Assembly (NCBI RefSeq): GCF_947623445.1
Contig: NC_135241.1
Coordinates: 26,414,501 to 26,478,500, forward strand
Length of the DNA stretch: 64,000 nt
Direction: 5' to 3'
DNA from: Clavelina lepadiformis
Taxonomy: Eukaryota; Chordata; Ascidiacea; Aplousobranchia; Clavelinidae
The position numbers and the translations under genes were made by a program. Below the pieces are notes generated by a model. It did no database searches. It saw only the letters and a list, made by a program, of their open reading frames with translations, and was not told the origin of the DNA. This document shows, one piece after another, positions 1-11,760 of this stretch. Numbering within the stretch: position 1 is the stretch's first letter; each line of letters begins with the position of its first letter.

Positions 1-1954
1 CGAATCATCGTTTTATCTGTGGTTCCGTGAATAAAAAGATGCTTCAACCACTGAATGTAGTTAAGGAGCGCTGGAAGCTTAAAACGACTGACAAGTGATG
101 TCACAATCGCAGAATGCGTGATTCCATCCAGATGAAGGCCACCTGGGCTGAATCAACGGAATACAAGATTTTAAAATGACCCACAATGCAGCATTGTGAC
201 CAATCACAAACCAACCTGGTGAATGTTTGAAAAACAACAGCAAGCTGGACTTCATGCGAAACGTTTTCCTGTGACAGTTTTTCTGACAAAATTTTAGGAA
301 GTTCGTTTCTGCAGACAAGGTGAAGGGGATTTTCCTTGTTTGTGAGGGCATAATACAAATTATTCAAAAGGTCCTTGGACCACACGGCAGGAACCTGTTC
401 GATATAAAAGAATAAAATTAATACTGATAAAAGTAGTAAAATATATGTAATGCTGGAGATTATTTGACCTCTTTGCTGCTGATGAGATCAAAGGAAAAGA
501 CGGCCAACATGAACCCGAGATATTTGCGCTCCGGCGATGACGAGAACAAGGTCGGAGTGAGATGTTGATCCCAGAATGTGCCAAGAGCATCAGTACCAAG
601 GCTGCCAATGGTTGTCACTATCTCACGAGCAAACTGGTCAATGTTTGGGTGATACATCGTTGTTTTAGCGATTACTTGAGCCAGGTGCTTGAAGCTGTGA
701 GAAGCTAGAAAGATAGCAAATGCAACCAATCATCTCTTTTTTCATCATTGGTGCGGTTGAGATGAAAAAGCACCACTGTTTGCTAATAGCATGCGCTAAT
801 GCACAGAAAAAAGAGATAAAGTCTCATAGGCTTAAAACGTGCTTGAAAATAGTGACGGTAATAATTTGCCGATAACAACTAGCACGGCCACTAATTCAAG
901 TAATTAAAAAATGTGTTGACATCCCTATGAAGTCATACCAAGTCACAGTAGAATCGCCCATACCAATAATATTTTTGTGTTTTGTTTTTGATGGAAGCCA
1001 TTTGCTGGTTTTAAGGAATTCCGTGTCACAGACGGTGGGATGTTGCTTGGAGCAAGTGAGCAGAAGCTGCATGAGCTCCGCTGAAGAAGCCGACCAACCT
1101 TTCGCAAATTCTGGACATAAAAGTGGCCAAATATGGTCCCTGAACTGCTCTGCAGACACCTGAAAACGTTTCAAAATTTAAAACCTTATCCGAGAGACAG
1201 GCGAGTGATTAATGTTGAGATCTCAAGAACAGAGATGTAGGAAGCGTCCAGTCCAACTCCACCTGCACTACAAGTCTGCTCAGTCCATGGAGGGAGATTT
1301 TATGCAAATACGATTTCTTTTTTCCAAGTTTTAAAAGCATCTCAGTAATCTTCCTCAGCATCGAATTTTCCTTCTCGTCAGACAACCTCTCACTTTGAAT
1401 GACAGACAAAAGGCAAAATATTCTTCCAAACATTATATCTTTGTCTTCCTACAAAAAGAAGTCTTTTCAATGAAGAAACAGACTCTGGATGCTGTAACAT
1501 ATCAGCTTACCCCATTGCTGTGGAGTTTTTCCTCCATGAGTTTAACCACGTTCTGTGAGCTGTATTGGTTGCATGGCACAACTCTAAGCAATGCTGACAA
1601 TGTTGTGGCAAAGCCAAGTCGCGCCATTTTTCTGCCTGAAGCCAGGCCACCGACAAGTCGTTTGAAAGCGTACTTCACCTCTTCGCACAACTTGTCATCA
1701 TCAACCTGAAACAAACACTTTCTTAGATTTGTCTAAAGATACCGGCAAATGCAGCATCAATGTAGCATGGCCAGTAGGCGCATCAATCCAAGCATCATGC
1801 AAAGACTAAACAAGCATCAATTACTCACCTTTTGCTGTTTTTCGTTCAGAATATCGAGCAATTTTTGAGATGAGGACAATCTTTTTGTTTCATCATAACT
1901 GACAATATCCGAAAACAGAGACAAAATATTTTTATCTTTTTCACTTTCATTCAT
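1..1954 (-). CDS. MYBBP1A: MYBBP1A / DNA polymerase phi (Pol5-like) nucleolar protein, 5' part
   Basis: Amino-terminal part (about 421 codons) of a MYBBP1A/Pol5 family protein, a nucleolar HEAT-like repeat protein acting in rRNA synthesis and transcriptional co-repression (family knowledge). Exons read from the minus strand: 1829-1954, 1511-1705, 1263-1448, 964-1159, 469-704, 216-394, 1-147; the gene continues past the left edge. The start at 1954 opens MNESEKDKNILSLF. Exon 2 carries the family signature YAFKRLVGGLASGR followed by ARLGFATTLSALL; exon 5 has SPERKYLGF. All joins keep phase; the donor of exon 5 (GTCAAA) is weak, so that boundary is less sure. Intron 4 (705-963) contains a dispersed repeat. 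JAGN1 lies 285 bp upstream on the same strand. Assignment rests on recalled family similarity. Confidence 0.8.
757..905. repeat. dispersed repeat, copy A, in MYBBP1A intron 4
   Basis: About 150 bp similar in the same orientation to 4383-4535. Shared blocks include GGCTTAAAACGTGCT, then a diverged stretch, then ACAACTAG and CGGCCACTAA. Either a short interspersed element or a non-autonomous transposon; no terminal repeats or target duplication were found. Confidence 0.65.
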
Positions 1955-2239
1955 TTCAAACTTTTCAACATTTATCACCTTTTAACAATAATTGCACATA
2001 TTGGAGTCACAATAACGAGAAATTTATCACTGGTACGTGTTTAACTCATAAAAACTTGCTTTGAAATCTAACAAATATGCTCACAATATTAGCATAATAA
2101 TGTAGGTATTAAGCGACCATAGTGGGCTAAACGATTCTTTTAAAATTCTTTCATCAATTCTCTGTTCGCATATTGCTTAGATAAACAGAAAAAACAGGAG
2201 CTCCAACGACACCAAGATATTCAGTTGAGTGCGATAAAA

Positions 2240-2785
2240 TCATCTCGACTTAAAGCCTTTCATTCTCCATGCCTGCACCAGCTTTGACGCACAAAATATT
2301 GCACAAGTATTAACAACACCAGCAAGTGTTAAAAAAGAATAGAGAACCAAGGCACAGGGCTGTCCAAAGAGATGCATGTTGGCACGTTGATGCATGAGCA
2401 GGTCGCTCAGCTCAGGGACATGCAGGAATGCGGCAACAAATAATGGTGCGACACTAAACATTGCGTTACAAAATATGTAAGCAGTCAGAATGTTACTTTT
2501 GTTTCTTGGAAGAGACATCCAACCTAACAAGGAGACACCAATCGTGCAAAGATAGATGTATTCCCACAATTCAACAGCTGGAAGCACCTGCCGTGTCAAT
2601 GAAATATTCGCTTTCACTTGCAGGAGATGACAAATGATCACAGAACAGGAAATTGCATTTAGCACGACAAGAGCCTTAAGCTTTTGCTTATAAGACGCGC
2701 TTATCTTATACTGGGAGGCAATCTTCTCACGATGGATGTGGTCACTGCCATCAGATCCTGGTGCACGCTTCCCGTAAGAATGCAT
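2240..2785 (-). CDS. JAGN1: Protein jagunal homolog 1
   Basis: Intronless 181-codon frame coding for a jagunal family protein, a four-pass ER membrane protein needed for the early secretory pathway and, in vertebrates, neutrophil function (family knowledge). The N-terminus has the family block GSDGSDHIHREKIASQY, close to the GTDGSDFQHRERVA region I recall for human JAGN1, and there is LPRNKSN matching the conserved FPRNN loop. Four hydrophobic segments are seen at roughly residues 38-57, 78-96, 103-122 and 142-165. The C-terminus is short and basic (KGFKSR), as expected for ER retrieval. Length matches the family (human 183). The stop is at 2240-2242, 285 bp before the MYBBP1A start on the same strand. 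Confidence 0.92.
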   Translation of the reverse strand: MHSYGKRAPGSDGSDHIHREKIASQYKISASYKQKLKALVVLNAISCSVIICHLLQVKANISLTRQVLPAVELWEYIYLCTIGVSLLGWMSLPRNKSNILTAYIFCNAMFSVAPLFVAAFLHVPELSDLLMHQRANMHLFGQPCALVLYSFLTLAGVVNTCAIFCASKLVQAWRMKGFKSR

Positions 2786-3998
2786 TCTTTTACATTAATC
2801 GCACTATAAAACAAAACATAGAAGCATTTCATACTTGATGGTTAAAACAACTGGGAATCGAGCATATTTACGAGCCAGGCACGCCAACCACTCCTAGGCC
2901 TACGGGTGCATCTAGTGAACCAATTTTCGACAGTTTTTATGCATTTTTGCGATTTACACGTTTTCTTGCAGACAGACTTTTTTCACACCCAACAACTGAT
3001 CAAGAGGGTCCAAAAACTGCAAAAACGTTTTCTTTATTTTTTCCTGGCGGTTCAGTTCGCAGTAAAACAATTATCCATTAAACATGGAAGCATAACAAAT
3101 TAAAAAGTTTGCTTAGTGCACGGGGAACAAAAATGTTTTGTGCGGATTCCCTGAAAATGTGTTCCTAAACGTGGGCCATTTGCCATATATATAATCTACA
3201 CATTTAAAGCAAACACAACGGATGTTCCTACAGCAACTGACTGGGAAAAATCTTATTTATATCAAACCTGCACAATTTATTTGCAAAATACACAAATCTG
3301 TGAAAAAATGCTTATTCTTAACAGTTTGTACGGTGTACATGTATATAATCGTTATTTTGTGATCTTGTTGTTCAGAGGATTTCTTCCCAAAAACACCAAA
3401 CTTTCCAACCTGGGTATCACACAGACTCCTACGGGAAAGTTTGCTTTCATTGCACCAACTAAGCGCAACAACAAATGTCAGCAGGTAATGTCAAAAATTA
3501 CGCAACGTCAACCTAATACTTGTACCATAGAATAAAAAATTTAGGGTAAAATGCATTTCTGGGCCCGAAAATTGGCATAGAAGCCAACTTTCTGTGGATT
3601 ATACAAACTTTCTAGGAGGGACATAGACACTCATCTTTATAATCCAGAAATCACTACTGCACTATCCGATTTTACCACTAAGCTAGCTGGGCTAAGGAAC
3701 GTTATAGACCTTCTCTATAGTAGTAAAGTTTTGTAACGCTATAGGCTAGGCCTATAGTACAGTAGTAGGTACCAGTATTTCTTTGACTAACATTTCTGCC
3801 TATTTTACGATCCTAGTCCAAGTCAATTTAGCACAAGTTTGAGTAAAAATTTGTTGATTGGCTCCATCAGAGGAAAAACTAAGTTCACCGCAAAAAACTT
3901 GCAATTACTTGAGAATTTTTTGGCGAAATGACGCAGGTTATAAGTATGTTATTCAGGATGAAATTCTGCATGTTACACGGAGACATAAAATAAGTGTC

Positions 3999-4085
3999 TA
4001 CTTCACCGGCCACCATTTACCGAAGTAGGAAAACACCAATTGTGTAACCGACTAACCGTTTACTGAAGTAACTTTTTCCAAATTG
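3999..4085. repeat. palindrome-family element, diverged copy
   Basis: Contains ATTTACCGAAGTAGG and, 40 bp on, CCGTTTACTGAAGTAACTTT, matching the right arm of the palindromic element at 16369-16440 (GTTTACCGAAGTAGCTTTTT). The left arm (TACTTCACCGG) is degraded. Probably an old copy of the same short inverted-repeat element. Confidence 0.55.
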
Positions 4086-4382
4086 GGTAACTGACAGCCT
4101 GACAAATAGGACACTGCATTATTTTTTATCAAGAAAAATTATTTCTATTTATTTTTTGGCCTAAATCAATGAAGGCTCTGCCCTTAGCCTAGGCTACAAG
4201 TGTAGTACAGTAGCAACTAGCCTAGCAACCCTGCCATCCCATACTGTTGACCATTGGGCACCACAGACAGGCCTGCCAGGCTCGAATCGTATTCACATCA
4301 AGTCTCACGTGTGCCAAGTGTTGCCGACCGGAAAATTTAGAAGTGCAAATCAATCATTTTATTTTTCGCCAAAAGCGCGGTG

Positions 4383-4535
4383 GGGACGAAAAATCAAGCC
4401 AGTTGTTATTAACACGCGCCAATGAACAGGAAAAAGTGACAAAGCCGAAAAGGCTTAAAACGTGCTCAAGAGAAATGACGTTGATATTTGCTGGTAACAA
4501 CTAGTTCGGCCACTAAACCTATCATTAGTTAAATC
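4383..4535. repeat. dispersed repeat, copy B
   Basis: Same family and orientation as 757-905: GGCTTAAAACGTGCTC, then TGACGTTGATATTTGC, ACAACTAG and CGGCCACTAA. The two copies differ by many substitutions and small indels, so the insertion is old. Confidence 0.65.
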
Positions 4536-5576
4536 CTTAAAACATAAGTTGAAAAAGCGAAAATTAAGCAGACGAGCAGGTGGTGTGTTCAAGCAACTGA
4601 TTAATGAAAATTGCTTCAGTGCTGTACATCAGTGGATGCGAAAAGAAACCCTATCCTGGGCAAGAGCCCGATTTCTGGTGGCCATAGCACTAAGGAAGGG
4701 CGTTGTTGATTAGCCCGAGTTTGTACAGCAAGAATGCATACCAATGATAATCTTTGGAAAATGTGATGACAATACTGCTCATTGCAAGATGGAAACGTCT
4801 CTGGTACATCGACAGTGATGTATGGAAAAAGATGCCAATGCTGTCCAATAGGTAATAGTGCTGAAAGGTATGACAATTAAATTCGTTTGTTTTATTACTT
4901 ATGTGAAGTATTATTACACAACAAACATCTTTGCCATAAAGGTCGGACTACACTGGTGGTTGTTAACTTGTTACAATATGAGCGAGGAACAATTAAAGAT
5001 TTTGTTTGCTTCTGCTTCGATGGAATGAGTTCTCATTTGTCAAACGACGTGACAATTTGCTGTTTAGTTGCTTATATTCTGTCTATGCATATTACTAAAT
5101 GATAAAGTTCCCATCCCAAAGGCTTACACCTTTGGACAAAGCTTACTGCTGTTATATTGCGCTTGGTAACAAGTGAAAAAGGAAAAGGAAAGATTGTAAA
5201 CATTACATCGGTATTTATAGCAGTCACACCAGCTCAAGGTTGCGTAATTTATCTGTACGTCATTAACGAGAAATTAAGTTTGGTCAACAAATGTATCACA
5301 AGCTCCCAAAATCAAATTTCAGCATTTATAAAACAACCCATGACTCGTGATGTAACCGTCACAAAGGTAACCCCTCTTGATCCAAAGCTGAAGACTTGAG
5401 TGGCGCTGGTGGTGACGTTTCAATCCAGTAACTGGTAACTGGTTCCAGTCTTTTATCTTGAAGATATTCAAAAACGATCTGCAGTATTTGCAATATATCC
5501 GAAATAATTGTGCAATGAGTGTTGAATATTTACAAGTTAATAAATAAACACACTGACGTATAATTTTCTTAATCCA

Positions 5577-6180
5577 GTGTGGCGTTTGGATATAAGCAAA
5601 TTAAACAAGTTCTATATTTGGCATTTGTTAAGCAATTTTTGTGTCTCCGGTTAAATTCTATACAAATTTGAATGTATTGTTCCTAGTAATCCGTATTCAA
5701 TCGTAGTTCCAAATCGACATGTGACGTAGTTAAGTGTGTCAAGTGGTTTTCTGTACCCGGTGCAAAATCGATTTTAATTTTTTGTGATAAAAGCTTAGAA
5801 TGTAACATGGACACGTAGATACGTGTCATTGTATGGCTAGTTTGGCACTCGCCCATTGGTCAAAATATGGGAGTATAAAACCTAATGTTTGGTCTAAATC
5901 TTTCTCTTCTCTCTTCTCTTTTGTCGCTCTTAGCTATTTCTTCTGTTCTGCTGAATTGAAGTTATTGCTGAATTATTCGGAATTGGAATCATTACTGAAT
6001 TGGAGTTATAGCTTGGTTTAAATGTGGAAAGATGGAGTAAATGTTTCTAATTTGACACAACTTATTCGGACAATATAACAATTAGACTTTATGAAGTTGG
6101 TGTTGATTTGAAGAAACATTATAGAGACAGCAAACGCAACGGGGTCAAAGACAATTGTCTATAGGAGTCTAGCAGTAAGA
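5577..6180 (+). promoter_or_regulatory. CCAAT/TATA promoter-like block, possible solo LTR
   Basis: CCCATTGGTC at 5853-5862 is followed by GTATAAAACC at 5873-5882 and then a long CT-rich run (TCTTCTCTCTTCTCTTTTG), a spacing typical of a strong promoter with a pyrimidine initiator. No gene follows for more than 1 kb, and the following GAATTGGA-type degenerate repeats resemble LTR R/U5 sequence. No terminal TG...CA pair with a flanking duplication could be fixed, so the LTR reading and the limits are tentative. Confidence 0.3.
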
Positions 6181-7220
6181 CAAATAGTCTTAATTGGCTT
6201 TAGGCCATCCTAAAAGCAAGCCACACCGCCATTCCCACACCAGTTCGAAATTTCCGATACCATCACGTTATCAAAATGCTTTGTCAAAAGGTACTTAAAG
6301 TGCGCATGCTGGATGCTTACTGCCTATTTCTACAGTTTCTCAACTTGAATCGAGTCACTGAGTTATTTTCAAAAGACTTGAGTTCGATGACTTGGTTGTA
6401 ACTCTTGTATCCTATGAGGCTATGACAGTATAATCTATGGATACACGGTATTTCGTTACTTAAAGATCGATTTTTGCCTTTGCAGCTGAAAGCACATGAC
6501 TACGTCGGTGTTCCCGGCAATGACGGTAATGAAGATTATGGTTAAACAGTGTTTCCATTAAAAAATGCATAATTTATTTTGGATTGATTTTAAGATGCGA
6601 ATTTTTTACCGCAGATAACCAAACTTAGCAGCAACAGGCGTCCACACAACGCAAATAATGAAAAAGATGATTAGGGATATAAGGTGATTAACGCCTCTCC
6701 GCAAACAACGATCTGATTAAGGCAACATGGAGCTAACACTGCATCCCGTTGAATAAAACGCTCAACTGCGGCAAACTATGAAAAATTGACAAATGTGCTA
6801 TGTACATTCAACTAATATTTATTGAAAAGCAACTAGCGTTACTAGTACTGTACATAAATGCATTGTCAGCAGAAATAAAAAAATAATATACTTCACAATA
6901 CTACCAAAACAGATTTGAAATAATGATGTGATGCTAGTGAATAAACAGGAAGCAAAATGTTCAAAAATAAACCAGGAAAATAGAAACATACAATTTATCA
7001 AATTGGGAATAAACCAATTGGAGATAACATTTACACACACGTTTTTAAATCTGATCAACAAGACAAACCAGATAATTTCTAGACTACATTCCTATCTTAT
7101 TAATTTATGTATTTTTAATGGAAACGCTGTTTACAACGTCCATTACGGTCATTTGCAGCGTCCCCAACTTTACAGCATTGATCTGACGAGAGCTAATTTG
7201 AACTCTGTGGTGGCGCAACA

Positions 7221-8363
7221 TCATGTAGCTTCCGTATTTTTCAAATTTTGTTTATAACAATGCAAGCTGCAAAGTGATTGTCTGGTTTTTGCGCATTCAT
7301 ATTTTCTTCTTTGCAGACCACAAACAGAACACATCCGAGGATTAGGGGTTGGATGTGACGTCTGCGGTTTTAGGGGATATTCGAAACCGTGAGGATACGA
7401 CATCACGACCATATCACGTCTATTTATATACTTAATCATTTCAAATAGATTGTTCCGGTTTGTCGCAGTGCAGGGTTTTGTTTTCTCTTTCACGAATTTT
7501 GACGGGATTTCTACCAACTTCTTGATTGTCAGCTTCTGAGTCTCTTTTGCCTTCTTAGCTGCCTGGAAATGACAAAAGAAATATTTGATTCAAATCGTTG
7601 CAGTCGCCACTTCTAGGTCTAGCAGCAAGAACCTGGAGTTTTCTTCTCTTGTTCTTTTCAATCCTCTTTTGCTTTTCTTCTTCTGTCACTTCCTCTCTTA
7701 ACGTTGTAATTTCCTCAACCAGATTTGACGAGTAGTTTCGATCAAGAAGAGCTTTTTGCCGAGCCGTGAGCAATGACAGATCTTTTGCTTTGGGGATTTC
7801 TCCATTGTCGTCAAGTTCACCTTTCTCCAGAGCCTCCAGCCACGCTTCCTCGTCATCTACGGCCTAAGAAACATATTTCGGCATGAATAGACATCTTATG
7901 GTCATATCATGTTGAATCAAGGCATGATCGGAGAAAAAAACATTATAAACTTACCTTTTCATGGCTGACTTCTTTCGGAGTTTCTTTCTTCTCTTTTGTC
8001 TTAACAAAAGTTGATTCCAACCTATGATGTAAGTAATTGATAAAGTATACAAATCAACAACAAATATACCACGAACACATGGAAAACAAAATTAATATAA
8101 CGGACTTGCGTTTAACAATCACTTTAACTGATGGACTTGTAAAATCGTTGGAAACGTTTTTCAACTTCTTCGCACGAAGCGAACGCTTGAGATGAAATAA
8201 TTCACCTTTAATTTGAAAAACTGGATAAAATTTTGTTAAAATTTTAATTTCAAAGCTATCATAGAAACACGCTCAGCATTTTCTTTAAATTAATTGTGAT
8301 ATAAATTGACATGAATTTGCATCGACCTGTATTTGACCCAACATCAATCTCGGGCTCTTCCAT
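7221..8363 (-). CDS. INO80B: INO80 complex subunit B (PAPA-1 domain, HIT zinc finger)
   Basis: Five exons on the minus strand (8327-8363, 8106-8205, 7955-8021, 7633-7863, 7221-7562) join in phase to 777 nt, 258 residues. INO80B is a subunit of the nuclear INO80 chromatin remodeller. Exon 4 holds the PAPA-1 region: WLEALEKGELDDNGE then LLTARQKALLDRNY, almost as I recall it in the human protein, followed by an E/K-rich helix (EEEKQKRIEKNKRRKLQ). The last exon ends in a HIT-type zinc finger with CSVC, CAKT and CSLHC cysteines and histidine. The start at 8363 (MEEPEIDVGS) was chosen because its exon joins in phase; an upstream non-coding exon is possible. The intron between the last two exons is only 70 bp. 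Confidence 0.87.
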
Positions 8364-9031
8364 AGAATTTACAAAGAAAATCAAGAACCAGTGCGATGTC
8401 TACAAATGTCTTGAATAAAAGTGATCTATGAGATGACGATATAAATGAAACAGTTCCCATCAAACAAGGGAATATTTAAAAGCATCGTTGATGTGCCATG
8501 ATACATCCGCACAGGGCAAGTTACATAAATAATGTGGTTTAAAGTTATTTAGGCGTCAAACATTTGCAATCTAAACAATGTATTTTAAAAATAGAACAAT
8601 CAAACAGAAATATAAAACATTGTTTCTAATCTTTGATGTTAAATGTACGAACTGTCAAGGAAATGCACAAGAAGCATGGAGCTTACATTTGCAATAGAAA
8701 ATAAAGCAAACCTCCACGTGGAAGTGCTCATGTTGCAAGATATTATGAAGTCATCAGGTCAAACGACAACGACGATCACAATTAATACAACTAATTAGCA
8801 GATAAAAAATTTCATTTCTTGGGTCAGATGAGTTTATTTCTTCGCCCAATTCCAAGTCACACCATTATGAGACTGATGAACAATCACATGACTCTAAATA
8901 ATTTCTCACAATCTTTGATCACAGTGATGACATCACATGGCAGGGTACACCATTGTTACATAACAATGCTTTCCATTCAGATCAGGATGTCAAAGTCTGC
9001 AAGAAGTTTTGTTTATACCGTTTTCCTCCAT
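8364..9031. other. intergenic, INO80B to LAMTOR4
   Basis: AT-rich sequence between two minus-strand genes, expected to hold the INO80B promoter and 5' UTR and the LAMTOR4 3' UTR. No motif or coding frame is supported. Confidence 0.5.
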
Positions 9032-9334
9032 TTATGACTCACTGTCAGCTTGTTCGGGCACATAAGCTTTTTTAACAATGTAAATTTTTCCATTTGACAC
9101 AGTTGCCAACAAGATATGATTTGAAAAAATGAGACTCAAACGCTGCACACTGCGTTGTTCTTCACACAGCTTCACTTTCCATGCAATCTGCACCATTCTC
9201 ATGAAGACCTTGGCAGTTTTCTCATCATTGATCAAGTCCCCGTGCGAAGATAAGACGGCGCCATCTTCATTTAAGATCAAGTAGCCAAGCTGGTCAGGAA
9301 TGTCTTCAATATTGTGAGCGTATACCTCGGACAT
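9032..9334 (-). CDS. LAMTOR4: Ragulator complex protein LAMTOR4
   Basis: Intronless 100-residue protein matching LAMTOR4 (human 99), a roadblock-like subunit of the Ragulator that anchors Rag GTPases and mTORC1 to lysosomes (family knowledge). The diagnostic block is IPDQLGYLILNEDGAVLSSH followed by GDLINDE, very close to the human IPDQLGYLVLSEGAVL and GDLENDE regions as I recall them; later RLSLIF, HILLATVSNGKIYIVKK matches the C-terminal strands. Tail is acidic (QADSES). No broken or missing part. Confidence 0.93.
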   Translation of the reverse strand: MSEVYAHNIEDIPDQLGYLILNEDGAVLSSHGDLINDEKTAKVFMRMVQIAWKVKLCEEQRSVQRLSLIFSNHILLATVSNGKIYIVKKAYVPEQADSES

Positions 9335-9822
9335 CTTCGCACAACTTGCTTAAACAGTTTGCAGAGAAAACACCTTTTTATACTGCTAAGCTAGGATTAA
9401 CAGGTCTAGCAAAGGGTATTGTAATCAAAAACATTAAATTATTAACACTGATTGTGAATGACGTGAAGCCTTGAAACAGGGTCAGGATGCAAAGGTTGAA
9501 CTTTTGGCAACAAGTGTAATTTTTTAGGGGAAATCAGGTTTTGCAAATGGAAGTTTTAAGCATCTATCACAGTGTGGACATCATGCAGGGAAACACCTAT
9601 TGCATGGATAAATTCACTTATCAATAAGGAATGTATTCTCCACGGAAAACAGGCCAAACACTACAGTATTGTATTAAGTGTACACAGGTTTTTTTTTAAG
9701 GTTTGGTTTGGGTGACCGCTAAGTAGTTTTAAGAGACCGCAAGTGTTTCATTTAAATACCAAAAAATAGCCATATTTGCGTAAACGAATTATTTCCCAAA
9801 TTTTGGAAAAACGCTGGAGAAA
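9335..9822. other. intergenic
   Basis: Nothing coding is seen between LAMTOR4 and the hairpin at 9.82 kb. Confidence 0.5.
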
Positions 9823-9849
9823 TTTGGGGGACCGTCTCGGTCCCCCAAA
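9823..9849. repeat. perfect 12-bp hairpin
   Basis: TTTGGGGGACCG, loop TCT, then CGGTCCCCCAAA. Perfect GC-rich stem in AT-rich surroundings, ending 48 bp before a hAT MITE. Could be a transposon end or a structured transcript. Confidence 0.7.
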
Positions 9850-9896
9850 ACACCTTAAAAAAAACACTGAGTGTACATTCAAAATACAATCTAAAG

Positions 9897-10340
9897 CAGT
9901 GGTTCTCAACCGCCGGTCCGCATCAACTTTCCTGCCGGTCCACCAAATGTATTACAATTTTATATCTCAATTGCAAAATGCAAGACGTTGAAGGCTTGTC
10001 CATTGATTAAAGAAATAAAGCATCAAATTTTAAACTGATTTAGATTCAGTTCCATAATTTGCAGTAGTGTGACGTAACATAGAGTTCATGGTCTCCTTTG
10101 GACTTTATCGTACGTCACAATGCTGCAAGTGTTGTGCCCAACTGTTTAAAAGTAGGCTACAACTTGTTGAAGACCAGTTGTATGAAAAAGCTAAGAAGAC
10201 TTTTAAACAAAATTTAACAAAATTTTAGGGTACAATTTAGCGAAAACAACTTTTGATTTGCATACTTTTGCCGTAAAAACATTTTTGGTTGATTTTGAAG
10301 GTCCACCGGTCCGCAAGCTATAAAGAGTTGAAAACCACTG
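9897..10340. mobile_element. hAT-type non-autonomous element (444 bp)
   Basis: Left end CAGTGGTTCTCAACCGCCGG, right end reads AGTTGAAAACCACTG, forming imperfect terminal inverted repeats typical of hAT/Charlie elements. An exact 8-bp target duplication ATCTAAAG flanks it at 9889-9896 and 10341-10348. Subterminal CCGGTCCGC occurs at both ends (left inside 9911-9922, right near 10306-10316). No transposase, so a MITE. Confidence 0.88.
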
Positions 10341-10348
10341 ATCTAAAG

Positions 10349-10932
10349 CACCTGTGGGCAAACAGCAGCAAACGTCCACTCAAAGATGTCATAAATGGTG
10401 AGTGTTCTAGCAACAGAGATCAAAAGAGATAGACATCAATCATATTTAACTGCCAAACAATGATTAAATTATTTATGACGCTTCGAGTGAACTTGTTTCT
10501 TTTTTTCCTTCACTGATGCAACTCAATATGAGTTGTATACTGGTGTGACAGCATCTATTTGAAGAAAAAAATGTTGGGCTAAAAAAGGAGAGGGCTTATA
10601 CATCTAACCTAGCACGTTTACATCACATCAATGGCTGTAATAAACGGTGTGTGATAAAAAATTTTGCGTGGTCCCAAATTTGTGTCTTTGCACGATTTCT
10701 AGTCAAAAACAGCCGTAATTTCCATGTAGTCTGGATTGGGGTGAATTTGAAGGGATTACCAGTGATATCGGTACAAAGTGAAATCAGAAAACTTTTTGAA
10801 TAGTGGTTTCGGTGCAAGATTTTTCACTTTTATTCCCCTCCCTTCTTCCTTTGCTCTTTTTTTGTTTCTTTCTCCACAAGCACCGCACGTTTGTTTGCTT
10901 TCACTGACGTTTCCTTCTAATACCATGCAGCT
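10349..10932. other. gene-free stretch
   Basis: No coding frame with recognisable content; nothing specific seen. Confidence 0.5.
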
Positions 10933-11196
10933 CCTTTGAACATAAATACTGTAAAACAACGGACTTATACGACGATTATTCTATGTTGTTTAAACCAGAC
11001 GTCTGGTACATTGACAACTAAACAAAAAAATAAACTGTAAAAAAACAAAGAAATCGTATCATCGGCACTTATCGTTGTTTCTTTCAAGGCTTCGTTTTTT
11101 AACCATAGCATGTTGCAAATTTTCGTCTTGTCGAAAAAAAAAAATTGTCGTATATATGTCCAATATTTTACACTTTGCAGCATTTATGTTCAAAGG
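10933..11196. repeat. inverted-repeat element (about 264 bp)
   Basis: CCTTTGAACATAAATACTG at 10933-10951 is inverted at 11178-11196 (CAGCATTTATGTTCAAAGG) with one mismatch in 19. Size and arms suggest a MITE; no clear target duplication. Confidence 0.55.
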
Positions 11197-11462
11197 CACC
11201 ACACGATATTAGAACAAAACGTCTGCCATCAGCGAAAACAAAATGAGGGCAAAAGAAGGAGATAGGGAAAAAACAATCTTGTACTGAAACCGCTGTCCTA
11301 TTTATATGGCAATAAAAAAATACAACATATGACCAATCTTGGTATATTGGCTTGGGGATCTGCATCAAATAGTATTTTAAAACTATTAAACATAATTTAC
11401 AATAAAATAGCAAGACTAATTAGTAATTACCAATAGTAACAAATATACCAAAATAACTACAC

Positions 11463-11760
11463 TTCAAAGCGAACGATATTCTAAATATATCTCAAATCTA
11501 TCAATTACAGACAGGCAAGTTCATGCATAATTATTACACAAATCTTCTTCCACAAATATTTAATGACTTTTTCAGCAAAATCCAAACAGTACAGAAATAT
11601 AACACTAGATCATCACAGGACGACTTATACTTGCTCCGAACCAAAACAGTAAAAGGTAAACAAAGTCAAAATTTCGAGGACATAATTTTTGGAATAAATT
11701 ACCAAACAATATAAAAAATTAAGTCTCATAAATATTTCTCATATCAATTGAGAAGTGGAC
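11463..11760 (+). mobile_element. LINE (CR1/L2/Jockey-type) ORF2 3' remnant
   Basis: Frame 11463-11714 reads ILNISQIYQLQTGKF, then NLLPQIFNDFFSKI and YNTRSSQDDLYLLRT, the characteristic region C-terminal to the reverse transcriptase of CR1/L2-like non-LTR elements (family knowledge: LP..FNDFF, YNTRS). Upstream is closed by several stops, and a one-base slip is seen near 11680: the typical FRGxNFWNKLPNNIK end continues in the next frame. So a 5'-truncated, frameshifted fossil. Confidence 0.75.

Larger units (their letters stand above)
2786..7220. other. gene-free stretch with scattered repeats
   Basis: No frame here looks coding; the longest (about 109 codons) is low-complexity and matches nothing I know. 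It holds copy B of a dispersed repeat (4383-4535), a piece related to the 16.4-kb palindrome (3999-4085) and a promoter- or LTR-like block near 5.58-6.18 kb. The rest shows nothing recognisable. Confidence 0.6.

Noticed and set aside
4247..4504. 85-codon plus-strand frame
   Set aside because: Overlaps the dispersed repeat and shows no family likeness or splice support.
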